Positions 54,976 to 63,654 of a DNA stretch of 64,000 nt are shown in pieces. A program made the translations under genes and the position numbers. The DNA comes from Actinokineospora fastidiosa (GTDB lineage Bacteria > Actinomycetota > Actinomycetes > Mycobacteriales > Pseudonocardiaceae), in assembly GCF_014648415.1 (NCBI RefSeq), contig NZ_BMRB01000001.1, positions 1,116,001 to 1,180,000 on the forward strand. The letters are read 5' to 3'. The notes under the pieces are model-generated. The model was not told the DNA's origin and did not search any database. It saw only the letters and a program-made list of their open reading frames with translations. Position 1 is the stretch's first letter, and each line of letters starts with the position of its first letter.

Positions 54976-56931
54976 ATGAAGCTCACCACCCTGCGTGGCG
55001 CGGCGACCAGAGCGGCAGTGCTGCTCGGCGCCGCGGCCACCGGAATCGCCGTGCTGTCCGTCCCCGCCGCCGCCGAGGGAACCATCCTCGGCGCGGGCGC
55101 GCCCGGCGCGGCGAAGGACCGCTACATCGTCAAGCTCAAGGACAACCCCGGCGCGCTCCAGACCACCTCGGCCGACAAGGCCCGCCGCTACGGCGGCGCG
55201 GTCCGGCACCGGCTCGACGTGATCAACGGCTTCTCGGTCACCATGACCGAGCAGCAGGCGCGCAGACTCGCCGCGGACCCGGACGTCGAGTACGTCCAGC
55301 AGGCGGTCCAGATGGCCGCCGTCGACACCCAGACCAACCCGCCGAACTGGGGCGACGACCGCATCGACCAGCGCGACCTGCCGCTGAACGGCGCCTACAC
55401 CTACCCGACCAACGCGGGCCAGGGCGCCCACGTCTACGTGCTCGACACGGGCATCAACGCAGGCCACTCCGACTTCACCGGCCGCATCGCCGCCGGGTAC
55501 GACTTCGTCGACGGCGACAGCAACCCGAGCGACTGCCAGGGCCACGGCACCCACGTCGCCGGGTCCGCGGCGGGCACCCGCTACGGCGTGGCCAAGAAGG
55601 CCACCATCCACGCCGTCCGCGTGCTCGACTGCCAGGGCTCCGGCTCCAGCGACGACATCATCGCGGGCATCAACTGGGTCAAGAACAACGCGGTGAAGCC
55701 CGCCGTGGTCAACTACAGCATCGGCTGCCGCCAGCGCTGCACCGACCCGGCGACCGACAACGCCGTCAAGGCGCTCATCGCCAGCGGCGTGCAGTTCGTC
55801 ATGGCCGCGGGCAACTCCACCGACGACGCCTGCGGCTACAGCCCGCAGTACGTCACCGAGGGCGTGACGGTCGGCAACAGCACCCGCACCGACGCGCGGT
55901 CGAGCTCCAGCAACTACGGCTCCTGCCTCGACATCTGGGCGCCGGGCACGGACATCGTCTCCGCGTCGCACACCAGCAGCACCGGCACCGCGACGATGAC
56001 CGGCACGTCGATGGCGTCCCCGCACGTCGCGGGCGCGGCGGCGGTCTACCTGGCGCAGAACCCCGGCGCCACCCCGGCCCAGGTCCGCGACGCGCTGGTG
56101 ACCAACGCCAGCACCAACAAGCTCAGCGGCATCGGCACGGGCTCCCCGAACCGCCTGCTCTACACCGCGTTCATGAACGGCGGCTCGCCCGACCCCGACC
56201 CGGACCCGGAGCCGACCGGCTGCTCGGGCACCAACGGCGCCAACCACACGATCAACGACAACGCGACCGTGGAGAGCTCCATCGCCATCGCGTCGACCTG
56301 CGGCACCGCCTCGTCCAGCGCGACGGTGACGGTCGGGATCGTGCACACCTACATCGGCGACCTGGTCGTCTCCCTGATCGCGCCGGACGGCAGCGCGTAC
56401 ACGCTGCACAACCGGACCGGGTCGTCGGCGGACAACATCAACCAGACGTACACGGTGAACCTGTCGAGCGAGACCGCCGCCGGGACGTGGAAGCTGCGCG
56501 TGCAGGACGTCGCGACGAACGACACCGGCTACCTCGACACCTGGACGCTGGACACCAAGGCGACCACCGGTGGCGGCACGCCGGGGACCTGCGCCCCGGC
56601 CACCAACGGCACCAACGTGACGATCTACGACAACGCCACCGCGGAGAGCCCGATCAGCCTGTCCTGCTCGGGGACCGCTTCGGCCACCAGCAAGGTCGAC
56701 GTCTCCATCCAGCACACGTTCCGGGGCGACCTGGTGATCGACCTGGTGGCGCCGGACGGGACCGCCTACCGGTTGAAGAACTCCAGCACCAGTGACAGCG
56801 CGGACAACGTCATCGGGACGGCCACCGTGAACCTGTCCTCCGAGTCCCGCGCCGGGACGTGGAAGCTGCGGGTTCAGGACATCGCGACGAACGACACCGG
56901 CTACATCGACTCGTGGACGCTGACCACGTAG
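54976..56931 (+). CDS. Secreted S8 (proteinase K-like) serine protease with tandem P domains
   Basis: A 651-residue protein from ATG 54976. A signal peptide (1-33) is followed by an I9 inhibitor propeptide (about 47-115, [14 protein letters not shown]...VEYVQQAV). The S8 catalytic domain (about 125-398) has Asp157 (VLDTGI), His190 (GHGTHVAG), Asn280 (AAGNS) and Ser345 ([11 protein letters not shown]), all intact. A Pro-Asp repeat linker (PDPDPDPEP) leads to two proprotein-convertase P domains (about 416-532 and 540-651), each ending LRVQD-x-A-TNDTGY-x-D-WTL. It is an exported protease; the P domains probably stabilise or bind substrate. Expected to be monocistronic. Confidence 0.95.
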   Translation: MKLTTLRGAATRAAVLLGAAATGIAVLSVPAAAEGTILGAGAPGAAKDRYIVKLKDNPGALQTTSADKARRYGGAVRHRLDVINGFSVTMTEQQARRLAADPDVEYVQQAVQMAAVDTQTNPPNWGDDRIDQRDLPLNGAYTYPTNAGQGAHVYVLDTGINAGHSDFTGRIAAGYDFVDGDSNPSDCQGHGTHVAGSAAGTRYGVAKKATIHAVRVLDCQGSGSSDDIIAGINWVKNNAVKPAVVNYSIGCRQRCTDPATDNAVKALIASGVQFVMAAGNSTDDACGYSPQYVTEGVTVGNSTRTDARSSSSNYGSCLDIWAPGTDIVSASHTSSTGTATMTGTSMASPHVAGAAAVYLAQNPGATPAQVRDALVTNASTNKLSGIGTGSPNRLLYTAFMNGGSPDPDPDPEPTGCSGTNGANHTINDNATVESSIAIASTCGTASSSATVTVGIVHTYIGDLVVSLIAPDGSAYTLHNRTGSSADNINQTYTVNLSSETAAGTWKLRVQDVATNDTGYLDTWTLDTKATTGGGTPGTCAPATNGTNVTIYDNATAESPISLSCSGTASATSKVDVSIQHTFRGDLVIDLVAPDGTAYRLKNSSTSDSADNVIGTATVNLSSESRAGTWKLRVQDIATNDTGYIDSWTLTT

Positions 56932-56943
56932 TGACTGATGGTT

Positions 56944-56983
56944 CCGCCGCTGGCGTCCCTAGTTCCCGGGGCGTCAGCGGCGG
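56944..56983. terminator. Hairpin terminator (protease / nagA)
   Basis: CCGCCGCTGGCGTCCC (56944-56959) pairs with GGGGCGTCAGCGGCGG (56968-56983) with two mismatched or wobble positions. It lies in the short gap between convergent genes. Confidence 0.6.
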
Positions 56984-56994
56984 CGGCGATCAGG

Positions 56995-58134
56995 TCAGCT
57001 GATCCACTCGCCTCGGCGCAGGACGGCCGTCGGGTGGAAGCCGCGATCCAGCAGCACCACGTCGGCCCGCAGGCCCTTCGCCAGCTTGCCCGTGACCTCG
57101 CCCAGCCCCAGCAGGGCCGCGGGCCGGGTGGCGGTCGCGGCCACGGCGTCCTGGACCGACAGGCCGCACGTCTCCACCAGGTTCCGGAAAGCGGCGTCCA
57201 TCGTCAGCGTGCTGCCCGCCAGCGAGGTCCCGCCCGCCAGGGTCGGCACGCCGTCCTTGACGACCACCTCCAGGCCGCCGATGTCGTACGTCCCGTCCCC
57301 GACACCGGCCGCGGCGATGGCGTCGGTGACCAGGACGGTCCGCTCGGGGCCCGCGTGCCGGGCGGCCAGGCGGACGATCGTGGGGCTCAGGTGGACCAGG
57401 TCGCAGATCAGCTCCACCGTCACCCTCGGGTCCGACAGGAGGGCGCCGATCGGGCCGGGTTCGCGGTGGTGGAGGGGGCGCATGCCGTTGAACAGGTGGG
57501 TGGCGACCGTGGCTCCCGCGTCCACGGCGGGCATGACCTGGGACTCGATGGCGTCGGTGTGGCCGATGGCCGCCAGCGCGCCGCCGTCCACCAGCTGGCG
57601 GACGGCGCGGACCGAGCCCTCCAGCTCGGGGGCGATGGTCACCATGCGGACCGCGCCCCGGCCCGCGCGGAGGACCGCGGCCACCGAGTCGGAGTCCGGG
57701 GGGCAGAGGATCGCGGGGTCGTGGGCGCCGCAGCGCACGGCGGAGAGGAACGGGCCCTCCAGGTGGACGCCCGCCAGCAGGCCGTCCTCGGTCAGCTCGC
57801 GCAGGGCCGCGATCTGGGAGACCAGCTCCGGGATCGGGCGGGACACCAGGCTCGCCAGCAGCGTCGTGGTGCCGTGCCGGGCGTGGGTGGCCACGGCCGA
57901 GGCGATGCGGTCGGCGTTTCCGCTGGTGAACGGCTCGCCCCCGCCACCGTGGCAGTGGATGTCGACGAAGCCGGGCACGACCCACGCGCCCTCGGCGTCG
58001 ACCACGCGGTCCGCGCGCGGCGGCTCGCCCGCGCCCAGCGCGGCGATCTCGCCCTCCTCGACCAGCAGCCAGCCGTCGTCCAGCAGGCCGTCGGGGGTGA
58101 CCAGCCTGCCGCCTGCGATGAGCTGTCCTGCCAT
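56995..58134 (-). CDS. nagA: N-acetylglucosamine-6-phosphate deacetylase
   Basis: A 379-residue amidohydrolase from ATG 58134 behind GGAGGACAC. Metal and active-site motifs are VPGFVDIHCHGGGGEPF (His-x-His), GVHLEGPFLSAVRCGAHDP (Glu ligand), AIGHTDA (His), THLFNGMRPLHHREPG (His) and LVTDAIAAAG (catalytic Asp). It converts GlcNAc-6-phosphate to glucosamine-6-phosphate and acetate in amino-sugar catabolism and cell-wall recycling. Two dre-type sites upstream indicate control by a DasR-like GntR regulator. No nagB is adjacent. Confidence 0.96.
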   Translation of the reverse strand: MAGQLIAGGRLVTPDGLLDDGWLLVEEGEIAALGAGEPPRADRVVDAEGAWVVPGFVDIHCHGGGGEPFTSGNADRIASAVATHARHGTTTLLASLVSRPIPELVSQIAALRELTEDGLLAGVHLEGPFLSAVRCGAHDPAILCPPDSDSVAAVLRAGRGAVRMVTIAPELEGSVRAVRQLVDGGALAAIGHTDAIESQVMPAVDAGATVATHLFNGMRPLHHREPGPIGALLSDPRVTVELICDLVHLSPTIVRLAARHAGPERTVLVTDAIAAAGVGDGTYDIGGLEVVVKDGVPTLAGGTSLAGSTLTMDAAFRNLVETCGLSVQDAVAATATRPAALLGLGEVTGKLAKGLRADVVLLDRGFHPTAVLRRGEWIS

Positions 58135-58190
58135 GTGTCCTCCGAGCCGTTCCGCCGCGCACCCGCGATCGGTGTGCACAGTGGCAGTCT

Positions 58191-58206
58191 ATTGGTCTAT
58201 ACCGCA
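58191..58206. promoter_or_regulatory. DasR-responsive element (dre) site 1 upstream of nagA
   Basis: ATTGGTCTATACCGCA contains TGGTCTATACC, close to the DasR consensus ACTGGTCTAGACCACT. It is 57 bp upstream of the nagA start. Confidence 0.75.
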
Positions 58207-58221
58207 ATGGTCTAAACCAAC
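58206..58221. promoter_or_regulatory. DasR-responsive element (dre) site 2 upstream of nagA
   Basis: AATGGTCTAAACCAAC contains TGGTCTAAACCA, one central base off the symmetric TGGTCTAGACCA core. It directly follows site 1 (15 bp centre to centre), so two regulator dimers could bind side by side. Confidence 0.8.
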
Positions 58222-58242
58222 TTGAGCCCGGCTGGAGTATCG

Positions 58243-58833
58243 CTAGGGCGCGTTCATGATCTTCTGGAGGGCTTCGAGCGCACGCGACGCCGTCGACTTC
58301 ACCGTACCCCGGGAGATGCCCGCCGCCTCGGCGATCTCGGCCTCGGAGAGGTTGCCGTAGTAGCGCAGCACCAGCACCTCGCGCTGGCGGGGCGGGAGCT
58401 GCTGGAGGGCCTTGACCACGTGCTGGTGCTCGGCGGTCAGCATCGCCAGGCTCTCGGCCGAGCGGGCGTTGGGCGCGTGCGGCGGCGTGTACTCGCGGGC
58501 GGTCTTGCGCCTGCGCAGCACGCTGCGCGAGCCGTTGACGACCGCCGTCCGCAGGTAGCCGACCGCGGCCGCTGAGTCGCGCAGGTTGCCCCAGTGCCGG
58601 TGCAGCCCGGTGAACGCCTCCTGGACGACGTCCTCCGCGGTCGCGGGCTCGTCGACCAGCAGCAGCGCCAGCCGGATCAGCCGCATGCGGTGGGTCCGGT
58701 AGAGGTCCTCCAGGGTCAGCGGGGCGTCCGGCCGGGCGGCCGGTGAACTCTTCAGATCGATGGCGCGCAGCCGGGTCAGCGTCTGCTCGACGCTCTTCTC
58801 GGCCTGCCCCTCGGCGCTCGCATCCCCTGCCAC
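58243..58833 (-). CDS. ECF-like RNA polymerase sigma factor (SigE family)
   Basis: About 196 residues from GTG 58833 (AAGG seven bases upstream; TTG 58839 is also in frame). Region 2 is LEDLYRTHRMRLIRLALLLVDEPATAEDVVQEAFTGLHRHWGNLRDSAAAVGYLRTAVVNGSRSVLRRRK. Region 4 is ALQQLPPRQREVLVLRYYGNLSEAEIAEAAGISRGTVKSTASRALEALQKIM. A 40-residue N-terminal extension precedes region 2. No anti-sigma gene follows in the window; the downstream gene on the same strand is nagA. Confidence 0.9.
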   Translation of the reverse strand: MAGDASAEGQAEKSVEQTLTRLRAIDLKSSPAARPDAPLTLEDLYRTHRMRLIRLALLLVDEPATAEDVVQEAFTGLHRHWGNLRDSAAAVGYLRTAVVNGSRSVLRRRKTAREYTPPHAPNARSAESLAMLTAEHQHVVKALQQLPPRQREVLVLRYYGNLSEAEIAEAAGISRGTVKSTASRALEALQKIMNAP

Positions 58834-58893
58834 GGGCAAACCTTACCCGCAAGCACCCGGGGAACAGGTCGCATCGCGTGTCAAGATTCAGCC

Positions 58894-59175
58894 ATGGCCT
58901 GGTTCACCGTGGACACCACGTACACCGACGACCGCGCGCTCCTCGACTCCGTGCGCCCCGCCCACCGCGAGTGGCTGGCCGGATACGTCGAGTCCGGCCG
59001 CGTGCTGGCCGCGGGCCCGTGGGCCGACGACTCCGGCGGCTTCTTCGTCGTCTCCGCCGAGGACCGGGCCGCCCTCGACGAGCTGATCGCCAAGGACCCG
59101 TACACGACCGAGAACGTGGCCGCCCGCCGGGAGATCCGGGAGTGGAAGATCCTGATGGGCCCCTGGGCTCAGTAG
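58894..59175 (+). CDS. YciI family protein
   Basis: A 93-residue protein from ATG 58894. It reads WFTVDTTYTDDRALLDSVRPAHREWLAGYVESGRVLAAGPWADDSGGFFVVSAEDRAALDELIAKDPYTTENVAARREIREWKILMG. The YCII-type residues are kept (His in AHREWL, and the AGPWADD...DPY-T pattern). It is probably a small cytosolic enzyme of unknown substrate. The 3' end overlaps the convergent PPOX-fold gene by 7 bp. Confidence 0.9.
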   Translation: MAWFTVDTTYTDDRALLDSVRPAHREWLAGYVESGRVLAAGPWADDSGGFFVVSAEDRAALDELIAKDPYTTENVAARREIREWKILMGPWAQ

Positions 59176-59633
59176 GTCCCGGCCAGCTTGCGGTGGTCCC
59201 AGGACGTCACCCGGGTCGGGGTGAACACCAGCCCGACCCGCTTGGCGGCCTGGGCCCTGACGAACTGCGCGGCCGCCGTCGCGGCCTCCTCGCTGCCGCT
59301 GTAGCGGTGCAGCAGCGCCGAGCCGATCCGCACGACCCCGGCCTCGTCCTCGACGAGCGCGACGTCGCACTCCATGCTGACCCCGCGCAGCTCCTCGTAC
59401 GACTCGCCCGCCTCGACCAGCACCGTCGCCCTCGGGTCCCGGCGCAGGTTGGCGACCTTCTGCGAGCTGCCGTACGTCCAGGTCGACAGGGTCGACCCGG
59501 GCACGAACCAGAGCGGGACCAGGTGCGGGCGCCCGCCGGGGCCGAGCGTGGCGACGGACATCGTGCGCTCGGCGGCCAGGAAGCCGGCCACCTCCGCGCC
59601 GGTCATCCTGATCAGCTCCCGGCGGGACGCCAT
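59169..59633 (-). CDS. Pyridoxamine 5'-phosphate oxidase-fold (PPOX) protein
   Basis: A 154-residue protein from ATG 59633. The split-barrel flavin/F420 fold is suggested by MTGAEVAGFLAAERTMSVATLGPGGRPHLVPLWFVPGSTLSTWTYGSSQKVANLRRDPRATVLVEAGESYEELRGVSMECDVALVED. The family uses FMN or F420. Actinobacterial members of this length are often F420-dependent oxidoreductases or haem-binding; not resolved here. It follows the SDR gene by 5 bp in the same operon. Confidence 0.88.
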   Translation of the reverse strand: MASRRELIRMTGAEVAGFLAAERTMSVATLGPGGRPHLVPLWFVPGSTLSTWTYGSSQKVANLRRDPRATVLVEAGESYEELRGVSMECDVALVEDEAGVVRIGSALLHRYSGSEEAATAAAQFVRAQAAKRVGLVFTPTRVTSWDHRKLAGTY

Positions 59634-59638
59634 CGCGC

Positions 59639-60562
59639 CTACCTGCCCTTCATCGCGGCCGCGCCGCCCGGGCCGACCGGGCGCGACGACGCCGCCGCGC
59701 CGCGCGCGGCCACGTCGGCCAGCGCCTCCTTGTCGGCGCGGGCGACCATGTTGCCGCGCAGCCTGCCGCCGATCTCGATGATCGGCGGGAGGAACGCGCG
59801 GATCAGCTTCAGCGCGCCGACCCAGCCGGGCACGTGGATCGTCCGGTCGCGGCGCAGCACGCCCTTCTCCATCGCGTCCAGCGCGACCGACACCGGGTGC
59901 GTCTTGCCCATCGGGCCGGGCATGGCCGCGCGCAGCTTGCCGAACACCGGGTGCTCGTCCGCGCCGTGCACCAGGTCCGTGGCGATCCACGACGGGTGCG
60001 CGACGCCGACGGCCACGCCCAGGTGCCGGACCTCGGCGCGCAGGCAGTTGCCGAACGCCTCGACGCCCGCCTTGGCAGCGGCGTACGGGGCCATCGCGGG
60101 GGCGTGCGTGATCGCCGCCAGCGACGACACGATCTGGATGTAGCCGCGGCGCTCGATGACGTGCGGCAGCGCCACCCGGACCGTGCGCCAGACGCCGAGC
60201 AGGTCGACCTCGATGGTGCGCTCGAACGCGGCCGGGTCGACCGAGCGGACGAAGCCCGCCGCCGAGATGCCCGCGTTGGCGACGACGATGTCGATGCCGC
60301 CGAACCGCTCGACGACGCCCTGGACGGCGGACTCCATCGCGGCCCAGTCGGTGACGTCGGCCTCGAAGACCGCCGCGTCCGGCCCGCACTCGACGGCGAC
60401 CTTGGCCATCTCGTCGGGTTCGAGGCCGACGAGCGCGATCTTCGCGCCGCGCGCCCCCAGCCGCTTCGCCAGCCCCGCGCCGAGCCCCCGGGCCGCCCCG
60501 GTGATCATCACGACCTTGCCATCGACGCCGTGCTCGCGGGCGAACAGGTTCGTCGCACCCAT
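59639..60562 (-). CDS. Short-chain dehydrogenase/reductase (SDR)
   Basis: A 307-residue protein from ATG 60562. NAD(P) motif is MITGAARGLGAGLAKRLG (TGxxxGxG), NANAG-type motif is VVANAGIS, and the active site is VSSLAAITHAPAMAPYAAAKAGVEAF (Ser, Tyr-x-x-x-Lys). A C-terminal extension (about 255-307) is Ala/Arg-rich and resembles membrane-associated actinobacterial SDRs linked to lipid metabolism. It is the first gene of the SDR-PPOX pair, with two palindromes just upstream. Confidence 0.92.
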   Translation of the reverse strand: MGATNLFAREHGVDGKVVMITGAARGLGAGLAKRLGARGAKIALVGLEPDEMAKVAVECGPDAAVFEADVTDWAAMESAVQGVVERFGGIDIVVANAGISAAGFVRSVDPAAFERTIEVDLLGVWRTVRVALPHVIERRGYIQIVSSLAAITHAPAMAPYAAAKAGVEAFGNCLRAEVRHLGVAVGVAHPSWIATDLVHGADEHPVFGKLRAAMPGPMGKTHPVSVALDAMEKGVLRRDRTIHVPGWVGALKLIRAFLPPIIEIGGRLRGNMVARADKEALADVAARGAAASSRPVGPGGAAAMKGR

Positions 60563-60607
60563 CCGATGCCTCCTCGCAGTCGGTCAGTGGGGCGACGGTA
60601 CCGCACC

Positions 60608-60633
60608 TTACCGCCGGTAAGCTACCGGCGGTA
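60608..60633. promoter_or_regulatory. Two adjacent palindromic operator-like sites before the SDR gene
   Basis: TTACCGCCGGTAA (60608-60620) is a perfect 6-bp-arm palindrome with a 1-bp centre, and TACCGGCGGTA (60623-60633) is a second with 5-bp arms. A further half-like element TCGGTAAC lies at 60644-60651. They lie 46-71 bp upstream of the SDR start, suiting a TetR- or GntR-type repressor. No regulator gene is adjacent. Confidence 0.65.
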
Positions 60634-60654
60634 ACAGTTAATTTCGGTAACGGG

Positions 60655-60939
60655 TCAGCCCTGGACCTCGACCCCGCGCCAGAACGCGACCCGGCCGCGG
60701 ATCTGCTCGGCAGCCTCCATGGGCTCGGGGTAGTACCAGGCGGCGTCGGGGTTGTCCTCGCCGTTGACGTGCAGCGTGTAGTAGCTGGCGTCGCCCTTCC
60801 ACGGGCAGTGCGTCGTGGTCTCCGACGGCCGCAGGAAGTGCTGGTGGACCGAATCGATCGGGAAGTAGTGGTTCCCCTCGACGATGACCGTGTCGTCGCT
60901 CTCGGCGATGACCTCGCCGTTCCAGGTAGCGGTCGCCAT
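60655..60939 (-). CDS. DUF427 domain protein
   Basis: A 94-residue protein from ATG 60939. The complete DUF427 pattern is visible: WNGEVIAESDDTVIVEGNHYFPIDSVHQHFLRPSETTTHCPWKGDASYYTLHVNGEDNPDAAWYYPEPMEAAEQIRGRVAFW. The conserved CPWKG and YYPEP blocks are intact. Function unknown. It is divergent from fba and lies upstream of the SDR gene in the same direction, but the palindromes between suggest separate promoters. Confidence 0.94.
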   Translation of the reverse strand: MATATWNGEVIAESDDTVIVEGNHYFPIDSVHQHFLRPSETTTHCPWKGDASYYTLHVNGEDNPDAAWYYPEPMEAAEQIRGRVAFWRGVEVQG

Positions 60940-61025
60940 TGCGCCAGTGTGCCCGACGCGCAGGCGCCCCGCTTTTCGTAGGATGCGGCAGAACGGCGCA
61001 TGGCCATCCCGAGGAGGAGCCCCCG

Positions 61026-62060
<1,035 letters not shown>

Positions 62061-62071
62061 GCGCGACCGGC

Positions 62072-62107
62072 GAAGGGCCCGTCCGGGTGTTCCCGGGCGG
62101 GCCCTTC
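62072..62107 (+). terminator. Hairpin terminator after fba
   Basis: GAAGGGCCCGTCCGGG (62072-62087) pairs with CCCGGGCGGGCCCTTC (62092-62107) with one wobble position. It is 12 bp after the fba stop. Confidence 0.85.
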
Positions 62108-62167
62108 CGCGTCCGCGGTGGCGGGCCCCTCGTTGCCCGGTCGAGCGGGTTCCGGGAAGCTCGACGC

Positions 62168-62470
62168 ATGAGTGTCGAGGTAGCCGACGCGCCTGACCGG
62201 CGCCGGTTCGAGGCCACTGTGGACGGCGCGCCCGCCGGTCACGCCGAGTACCTGCTCGGCGCCGACGTGATCGTCTTCCCGCACACCGAGGTCGACCCGG
62301 CCTTCGAGGGGCGGGGCGTGGGCAGCGCGCTGGCCAGGGCCGCGCTGGACGAGGCGCGCAGGCGCGGGCTGTCCGTGCTGGCCACCTGCCCGTTCATCGC
62401 CGGGTGGATGCGCAGGCACCCGGAGTACCTGGACCTGGCGTACCAGAACCGCGCGCCCGCCGATGACTGA
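62168..62470 (+). CDS. Small GNAT-fold acetyltransferase-like protein
   Basis: A 100-residue protein from ATG 62168. It has the short YjdJ-like GNAT fold: GHAEYLLGADVIVFPHTEVDPAFEGRGVGSALARAALDEARRRGLSVLATCPFIAGWMRRHPEYLDLAY (acetyl-CoA loop G-R-G-V-G-S). The substrate is unknown. It overlaps the next gene by 8 bp, suggesting an operon. Confidence 0.9.
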   Translation: MSVEVADAPDRRRFEATVDGAPAGHAEYLLGADVIVFPHTEVDPAFEGRGVGSALARAALDEARRRGLSVLATCPFIAGWMRRHPEYLDLAYQNRAPADD

Positions 62471-63650
62471 CCTCGCTGAGCTCTACCGCGACCTGCACCG
62501 CCATCCCGAGCTGGCCTTCGCCGAGACCCGCACGGCCGCCGTCGCCGCCAGGGAGCTGCGCGCCGCGGGGTTCGCGGTGGCCGAGAACGTGGGCGGGACC
62601 GGCGTGGTGGGCGCGCTGCGCTCCGGCGACGGCCCGACGGTGCTGCTGCGCGCCGACATGGACGCGCTGCCCATGGCCGAGCGGACCGGGCTGCCGTACG
62701 CCAGCGCCGTCGACGGCGTGATGCACGCCTGCGGGCACGACATGCACGTCACCTGCCTGATCGGCGCGGCGGCGCGGCTGGCCGAGCGCCGGGACTGGTC
62801 GGGCACCGTGCTGGCCGTCTTCCAGCCTGCCGAGGAGGTCGGCGGCGGCGCGCACGCCATGATCGACGACGGCCTCTTCGACCGGTTCGGCACGCCAGAC
62901 GTGGTCCTCGGCCAGCACGTCGCGCCGATCCCCGCCGGGGTCGTCGGGCTGCGCGCGGGCCCGTCGTTCGCCGCGGCGGACACGCTGAAGATCACCTTGC
63001 ACGGCCGGGGCGGGCACGGGTCGCGGCCGGAGGTCGCCGTCGACCCGGTGGTGCTGGCCGCGGCGACGGTCATGCGGCTGCAGACGATCGTGTCCCGGGA
63101 GACCGCGGGCGGCGACACCGCCGTGGTCACCGTCGGCGCGATCCGGGCGGGCACGGTCGCCAACATCATCCCGGACACCGCGGAGCTGCACGTCAGCGTC
63201 CGCACGTACGAGGCGCGGGTCCGCGAGCGCGTGCTCTCGGCGATCGAGCGGGTCGTCCGCGCCGAGGCGCAGGCGTCCGGGGCTGACCGGGACCCGGAGA
63301 TCGTGCTGGAGACCAGCTTCCCGACCGTGGTCAACGACGCCGACGCCGTCGAGCGCACCCGCCCGGCGTTCGACGGCGTGGCCGCCGTGGTCGACCCCGG
63401 GCCGGTGACCGGCAGCGAGGACGTCGGCGTCTTCGCCACCGCGGCGGGCGCCCCGCTGGTGTACTGGCTGCTCGGCGGCGCCGACCCGGCCGCATTCGCC
63501 GGGGCGGGCACCTTCGACGAGCTGCGCGAGGTGGTCATGACCCTGCCCGCGAACCACTCGCCGCTGTTCGCCCCCGTCATCGACCCGACGATCGATTTGG
63601 GCGTGTCGTGCCTGACGAACACGGCCCGCGCCTGGCTCCGGCAGGATTGA
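62463..63650 (+). CDS. M20D family amidohydrolase
   Basis: A 395-residue metallohydrolase from ATG 62463. M20D marks are LHRHPELAFAETRTAA, VLLRADMDALPMAERTGLPYAS, VMHACGHDMHVTCLIGAA (metal Cys/His) and VFQPAEEVGGGAHAMI (catalytic Glu pair). The dimerisation domain lies at about 170-290. The family hydrolyses N-acyl amino acids, hippurate or IAA conjugates; the substrate is not clear here. Confidence 0.94.
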   Translation: MTDLAELYRDLHRHPELAFAETRTAAVAARELRAAGFAVAENVGGTGVVGALRSGDGPTVLLRADMDALPMAERTGLPYASAVDGVMHACGHDMHVTCLIGAAARLAERRDWSGTVLAVFQPAEEVGGGAHAMIDDGLFDRFGTPDVVLGQHVAPIPAGVVGLRAGPSFAAADTLKITLHGRGGHGSRPEVAVDPVVLAAATVMRLQTIVSRETAGGDTAVVTVGAIRAGTVANIIPDTAELHVSVRTYEARVRERVLSAIERVVRAEAQASGADRDPEIVLETSFPTVVNDADAVERTRPAFDGVAAVVDPGPVTGSEDVGVFATAAGAPLVYWLLGGADPAAFAGAGTFDELREVVMTLPANHSPLFAPVIDPTIDLGVSCLTNTARAWLRQD

Positions 63651-63654
63651 CCGC

